Origin: Vibrio bivalvicida
Lineage (GTDB): Bacteria; Pseudomonadota; Gammaproteobacteria; Enterobacterales; Vibrionaceae
Direction: 5' to 3'
Length of the DNA stretch: 64,000 bases
Assembly (NCBI RefSeq): GCF_001399455.2
Contig: NZ_LLEI02000043.1
Coordinates: 62,001-126,000, forward strand
This document shows, piece after piece, positions 60,036 to 64,000 of the stretch (the stretch's first letter is position 1; every line of letters starts with the position of its first letter). The notes beneath the pieces are model-generated. The model ran no database searches. It saw nothing but the letters and a program-made list of their open reading frames with translations, and was not told the DNA's origin. Made by a program: the position numbers and the translations under genes.

Positions 60036-63000
60036 ATGGAGCAACAACCAAGTACTCCCAAGGGTATGATCGCCTGGTTCGCACAGAATCCGGTTGCGGC
60101 AAACCTACTTATGCTAGGAGTTATTATCGTCGGTCTGCTTTCGGTGAACTCACTGCGTAAGGAAGCCTTCCCAAGTATGGAACCGGACATCGTGACTGTG
60201 TCTGTTAATTATGATAGTGGTGACCCTATTCAAGCAGAAGAGGGGATATCGATAAAGATTGAAGAGGCTTTGGAGACGGTCGCGGGTATTAAGCGTATTA
60301 CCTCTACTTCAAGTGCCTCTGGTAGCCATGTCTCAATCGAGAAAGAGACCAGCTACAGTCTCGATGCTTTGCTGACTGACGTGAAAACGAAAGTGGACGC
60401 CATCAACAACCTGCCGACAGAAGCTGACAACCCAGTGATTGATAAGGATCGAATGCAAGATCACGCTTTATGGGTTCAACTTTATGGTGATGCTGATCGA
60501 GGTACACTGCAAGATTTGGCACAACAACTCAAAGCAGATTTGCTCGCAGAAAGTGCCATTCGCGATCTGGAAATTAAAGCTGAAGTTGATCCTATGATTT
60601 CTGTCGAGGTCAACGAAAGTCGCTTACAAGCGTATGGCCTGACACTGACCGACGTGTCAGATGCGATCAATGCGGAATCGTCTACCAGTATTTCAACCAG
60701 TTTGCGCAATGACGAGAAGACGGTACGACTAAAGGTGTCAGAGCAGGCCTACGAAATCGAAGACTTTAAAGCGATTCCGGTTGTGACCAATGCTGATGGA
60801 AGTCAAATCACATTGGGCGATATAGCACGTGTAACGGATACATTTGAGGAAGATACGTTCAGCCTGTCTCGTTATAACCAAAGTAATGCAATGGGCATCC
60901 AGATCGTGATGGATGAGTACAGCGATGTAGTGCAAATTGTGGACCAGGCTAAAAAGGTCGTTGAGCAGTGGCGAAGCGGCAATTTGTTACCTGAAAACAT
61001 CAGCATTGAAACTTGGTATGACAAGAGCACTCTGATCAAAGACCGACTGTCATTGCTGGCTAAGAATGCTCTCACCGGTATTGCTTTGGTCTTTATTGTA
61101 CTGGCGCTGTTTCTGAATATTCGTGTGGCGTTTTGGGTTGCGGCGAGCTTACCGTTCGTATTCTTCGGCACCTTGTTCTTTATGACAGACTCCTTTACGG
61201 GTTTAACCATCAATGAGATGACCACCTTTGGTTTTATCATGGCTTTGGGAATAGTCGTCGATGATGCAGTTGTGGTGGGGGAAAGTATTTATTCAACCCG
61301 GCGAGCTCAGGGGGATACTCTCAACAATACGATCTCCGGGACATTGAAAGTTGCTGCGCCGACTGTTTTCGGCGTGCTGACGACGGTTGTTGCATTTCTT
61401 TCTATTGCCGCGGTTGATGGAAAAATGGGCCAAATATACGCTCAGTTTGCGACTGTAGTGACTATCTGTTTGTTGCTTTCCTTAGTGGAGTCAAAATTTA
61501 TTCTTCCGTCACACCTTGCTCATATCAACACGCATAGGAGTGAAAAGAAGGGCATTTGGAACCGAATTCAGCAAGGTGCGGACAGCGGATTGGAGTGGTT
61601 TAACCACAAGGTTTACAAACAGGTAATTAAGCTGGCGTTAAAGTTTCGCTATGCGGTAGTTATGGGGTTTGTAGCGCTGTTTATTCTGGCGATTGGTATG
61701 CCGATAACAGGGGCGGTAAGAATCGCGTTCTTCCCTGATATCGCTGGTGATACTGTAAGCGCTGAAATCAGTATGTACAATGATACTAGCTTTGGTCAGA
61801 CTCAAAAAAATCTTCTTGAACTGGAAGCCAATGCTGTGAAGGCCGACCAGCAACTGAAGGGAGAAGCTGAATCCAGTGGTCAGAATACGTCGTATATTTC
61901 CAGTGTTCAGGTGATTGCCGATGAAGATCGTACAGGTACCGTACAGGTAGAGCTGTCTTCCGATGCCAGTTACAGCTCTGGGGAGTTTGCTGACTTATGG
62001 TTGCAGATGTCTGGAGAAATGGAAGGCATGAAGAAGCTTAAAGTGCTCTCTTCAAAGGAAATGGTGGATAACTTTAAAGTGGAACTGAAAGCTAGTGACG
62101 ATACCATTCTCACGCAAGCAGGCAATATCTTTAAACAGACTCTGGAAAACACACCTGGTGTAAGTGGTATTGATGACAACCTAGATCTTGGGGAGCCTCA
62201 GTATCGCTTTGAACTGACAGAGCAGGGACGTGCATTAGGCATGAATACCTCTAGCCTCGCGAAGCAGGTACTGCAATCCTTCGGTGGTGATATTGTCCAG
62301 CGTTTCCAGCGCGGGAAGGATGAAGTTAAAGTTCGTGTCCGTTATCCAGAAGGTGACCGTCAAACGTTGGCTGACATTCAGCAATCGAGTGTTCGTACTC
62401 CTGAAGGCAGAGTTGTGCCTATGCTGTCGGTTGCTAATGTCTATTCGGACTATCAGCAAGCAGAAATAACACGTATAGATAATCTTCGTGCGGTATATCT
62501 AACCGCAGTGGTCGATAAAGATGTGGTGTCTTCGAATGAACTGGTTGCTCAGTTAGAGAAAACATTTGTACCCATGCTTAAGGCGGATTATCCGACATTG
62601 AAAATCGACTTTACTGGTGAAGCGGAACAGCAGCAGGAATCAACGGAGTCTATGGAATCAACGTTCCTTATAGCTCTGGTGGTGATCTTTGCTTTATTGG
62701 CGATTCCACTCAAGTCGTACGTTCAGCCACTGATCATTATGGTTGCGATTCCGTTTGGTATTGTAGGAGCAATCTTGGGTCACTGGTGGAATGATCTGAC
62801 TATTAGTATTTTGTCGTTGAATGGTATTCTCGCTTTAAGCGGTGTCGTTGTAAATGACAGCCTGCTATTGGTATCAAGGTTTAATGAACTGACGCGAAAT
62901 CATAAAATTCCAGTGGCTGACGCGATTGTCCAGTCATGCAGCAGTCGACTAAGAGCCGTATTACTGACTTCAGTGACTACATTTGCTGGTTTGGCACCAT

Positions 63001-63197
63001 TGCTTAGTGAAACATCGATGCAGGCTCAATTCCTGATTCCTGCGGCAGCAGCATTGGGTTACGGTATTTTGTTTGCCACCATGATCACGTTGGTCCTTAC
63101 CCCATCACTGTTAATGATCCAATGTGACATTAACAATGGCGTGAACAATATAAAGACAACAATATTTGGCGAGAAAAAACTCGCTCAGAGTTTATAG
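60036..63197 (+). CDS. RND efflux pump permease
   Basis: 1053 residues from the ATG at 60036 (GAGGAAGG upstream); the frame is open to a GTG at 60021 that overlaps the adaptor. Twelve transmembrane helices in the RND pattern: TM1 AANLLMLGVIIVGLLSVNSL, then a periplasmic domain beginning with LRKEAFPSMEP, TM4 GFIMALGIVVDDAVVVGES with the proton-relay Asp pair, and in the second half IALVVIFALLAIPLKSYVQP and LSGVVVNDSLLLVSRFNELT. This places it in the HAE-type/AcrB-like superfamily rather than heavy-metal CusA. The substrate is unknown. Followed by its probable regulators. Confidence 0.9.
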   Translation: MEQQPSTPKGMIAWFAQNPVAANLLMLGVIIVGLLSVNSLRKEAFPSMEPDIVTVSVNYDSGDPIQAEEGISIKIEEALETVAGIKRITSTSSASGSHVSIEKETSYSLDALLTDVKTKVDAINNLPTEADNPVIDKDRMQDHALWVQLYGDADRGTLQDLAQQLKADLLAESAIRDLEIKAEVDPMISVEVNESRLQAYGLTLTDVSDAINAESSTSISTSLRNDEKTVRLKVSEQAYEIEDFKAIPVVTNADGSQITLGDIARVTDTFEEDTFSLSRYNQSNAMGIQIVMDEYSDVVQIVDQAKKVVEQWRSGNLLPENISIETWYDKSTLIKDRLSLLAKNALTGIALVFIVLALFLNIRVAFWVAASLPFVFFGTLFFMTDSFTGLTINEMTTFGFIMALGIVVDDAVVVGESIYSTRRAQGDTLNNTISGTLKVAAPTVFGVLTTVVAFLSIAAVDGKMGQIYAQFATVVTICLLLSLVESKFILPSHLAHINTHRSEKKGIWNRIQQGADSGLEWFNHKVYKQVIKLALKFRYAVVMGFVALFILAIGMPITGAVRIAFFPDIAGDTVSAEISMYNDTSFGQTQKNLLELEANAVKADQQLKGEAESSGQNTSYISSVQVIADEDRTGTVQVELSSDASYSSGEFADLWLQMSGEMEGMKKLKVLSSKEMVDNFKVELKASDDTILTQAGNIFKQTLENTPGVSGIDDNLDLGEPQYRFELTEQGRALGMNTSSLAKQVLQSFGGDIVQRFQRGKDEVKVRVRYPEGDRQTLADIQQSSVRTPEGRVVPMLSVANVYSDYQQAEITRIDNLRAVYLTAVVDKDVVSSNELVAQLEKTFVPMLKADYPTLKIDFTGEAEQQQESTESMESTFLIALVVIFALLAIPLKSYVQPLIIMVAIPFGIVGAILGHWWNDLTISILSLNGILALSGVVVNDSLLLVSRFNELTRNHKIPVADAIVQSCSSRLRAVLLTSVTTFAGLAPLLSETSMQAQFLIPAAAALGYGILFATMITLVLTPSLLMIQCDINNGVNNIKTTIFGEKKLAQSL

Positions 63198-63237
63198 CGT
63201 CTAAGTTAATAGTAGTTTCATAGAGTAAGAGGTAGTC

Positions 63238-63921
63238 ATGGGTAATTTGCAGTTGTTACTGGTTGAAGATGATCTGGATTTGGCAAAGGCGATAGTAGAC
63301 TACCTCGCCCTAGAAGACATTCAATGTGACCATGCTTCAAATGGGCTGTCAGGCCTTAGTTTCGCCGAGCAAGGACGATATGACGCAGTGATTCTTGATC
63401 TTAATCTGCCTAAAATGAATGGCCTGGAAGTATGCGCGAAACTACGAGAGCAGGGTGTTGATGTACCTGTTCTTATGCTAACGGCAAAAGATACTCTAGA
63501 TGACAAGTTAACGGGGTTTTCGAAAGGAGCCGATGATTATTTAGTGAAACCATTTGCTATGGAAGAGCTGATCATTCGTGCTCAGGTATTATCCCGTCGA
63601 CGTAGCGGACAGGTAAATAAGCTTTGTGTTGCGGATCTGGAAGTTAATTTACAAACCCAGACCGTAACCCGGGCGAATACACCGCTAAAGCTCTCTCCCA
63701 TCGGCTTCAAGCTACTTGAAACTTTAGTTCGAGCGAGTCCCAATACGGTTTCCCGTGAAAAACTGATGCAGTGCGTTTGGGGGGATGAACAGCCAGATAG
63801 TAACAGCCTAAAGGTTCACATGTTTAATCTTAGGAAGGCGGTGGACAACAGCTTCGAGACAAAACTGATCCAGACGATAGCTGGTCGTGGCTTTGCCTTG
63901 AAAAAAGAGTCTTTCCAATGA
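63238..63921 (+). CDS. OmpR/PhoB-family response regulator
   Basis: 227 residues. Receiver domain with phosphoacceptor Asp54 (AVILDLNLPKMNGLEV), acidic pair near residue 11 (VEDD) and Lys in DDYLVKPF. The C-terminal winged HTH (VSREKLMQCVWGDEQPDSNS, LKVHMFNLRKAVDNSF) is of the OmpR type. It overlaps the downstream sensor kinase by 4 bases. A direct repeat upstream of the RND operon is a candidate target, so the system probably controls the pump. Confidence 0.93.
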   Translation: MGNLQLLLVEDDLDLAKAIVDYLALEDIQCDHASNGLSGLSFAEQGRYDAVILDLNLPKMNGLEVCAKLREQGVDVPVLMLTAKDTLDDKLTGFSKGADDYLVKPFAMEELIIRAQVLSRRRSGQVNKLCVADLEVNLQTQTVTRANTPLKLSPIGFKLLETLVRASPNTVSREKLMQCVWGDEQPDSNSLKVHMFNLRKAVDNSFETKLIQTIAGRGFALKKESFQ

Positions 63922-64000
63922 AAATTAGGCGTAGCTTGAGGCTCTATTTTTTGTTTGCCATGTTGCTGACCGGAACTTTGACCATTCTGGCTATGTCTGG
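63918..64000 (+). CDS. Sensor histidine kinase, N-terminal end (partial)
   Basis: The ATG at 63918 overlaps the response-regulator stop (ATGA). The 27 codons visible encode MKIRRSLRLYFLFAMLLTGT then LTILAMS, a basic start and first transmembrane helix as in two-component sensors. The rest lies beyond the window. Function is inferred from the response regulator partner. Confidence 0.75.
   Translation, partial: MKIRRSLRLYFLFAMLLTGTLTILAMS

Noticed and set aside
1..64000. tRNA, rRNA, CRISPR array, insertion sequence
   Set aside because: None seen: no cloverleaf-like CCA-ended segments, no regularly spaced repeats and no transposase frame on either strand.

Overview
The window looks like chromosomal DNA of a marine Vibrio or close Vibrionaceae relative. 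This rests on the gene families (mdtL-yidZ pair, FdxA, a TrmY-family methyltransferase, a chemoreceptor fused to hemerythrin, a second peptide deformylase), the moderate base composition and the dense two-strand layout. I recognised these families by eye; no search was run. No tRNA, rRNA, CRISPR array, insertion sequence or integrase was seen.

Layout. 1-4635: tail of a MATE transporter, then a minus-strand AttEFGH-type ABC exporter with its lipocalin-like lipoprotein. 5000-16056: an accessory island. It holds a hybrid regulator (degenerate sigma-54-type AAA+ domain plus AraC HTH), an R-body operon (three RebB-family subunits and three small accessory genes), a minus-strand group with two DUF2589-like proteins, two proteins made essentially of the PatG C-terminal domain, a standalone DUF4157 HELGH protein, an AT-rich SH3-like putative cargo, an Afp15-like AAA+ ATPase and an N-acetylmuramidase. 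Several of these families are typical of extracellular contractile injection loci, but no sheath, tube or baseplate gene is present. 16277-31250: mostly housekeeping and small operons (DUF3297, U32 peptidase-like, GntR/ABC, MCP-hemerythrin, LysR with haloalkane dehalogenase, deformylase, GDPD, NhaC-type antiporter).

31680-48286: mdtL-yidZ, RNA methyltransferases, an exported hydrolase with its lipoprotein, FdxA, an FAD oxidoreductase, a persulfide-dioxygenase-like MBL protein and an ABC-F ATPase. The ABC-F gene is preceded by a strong leader ORF and four alternately pairing segments, the architecture of an erm-type translational attenuator. 48283-56734: a glycosyl-glycerate operon in which an RpiR regulator diverges from PTS EIIBC, GH38 mannosidase (MngB-like), GH13_18 phosphorylase, membrane-anchored EIIA and ManA. 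This would import mannosylglycerate-like compounds and deliver mannose-6-phosphate to fructose-6-phosphate. 57462-64000: an RND tripartite pump followed by an OmpR-type two-component system. An 11-bp-period direct repeat upstream of the pump is a plausible response-regulator site.

The two most noteworthy items are the R-body/injection-like island and the ABC-F attenuator.
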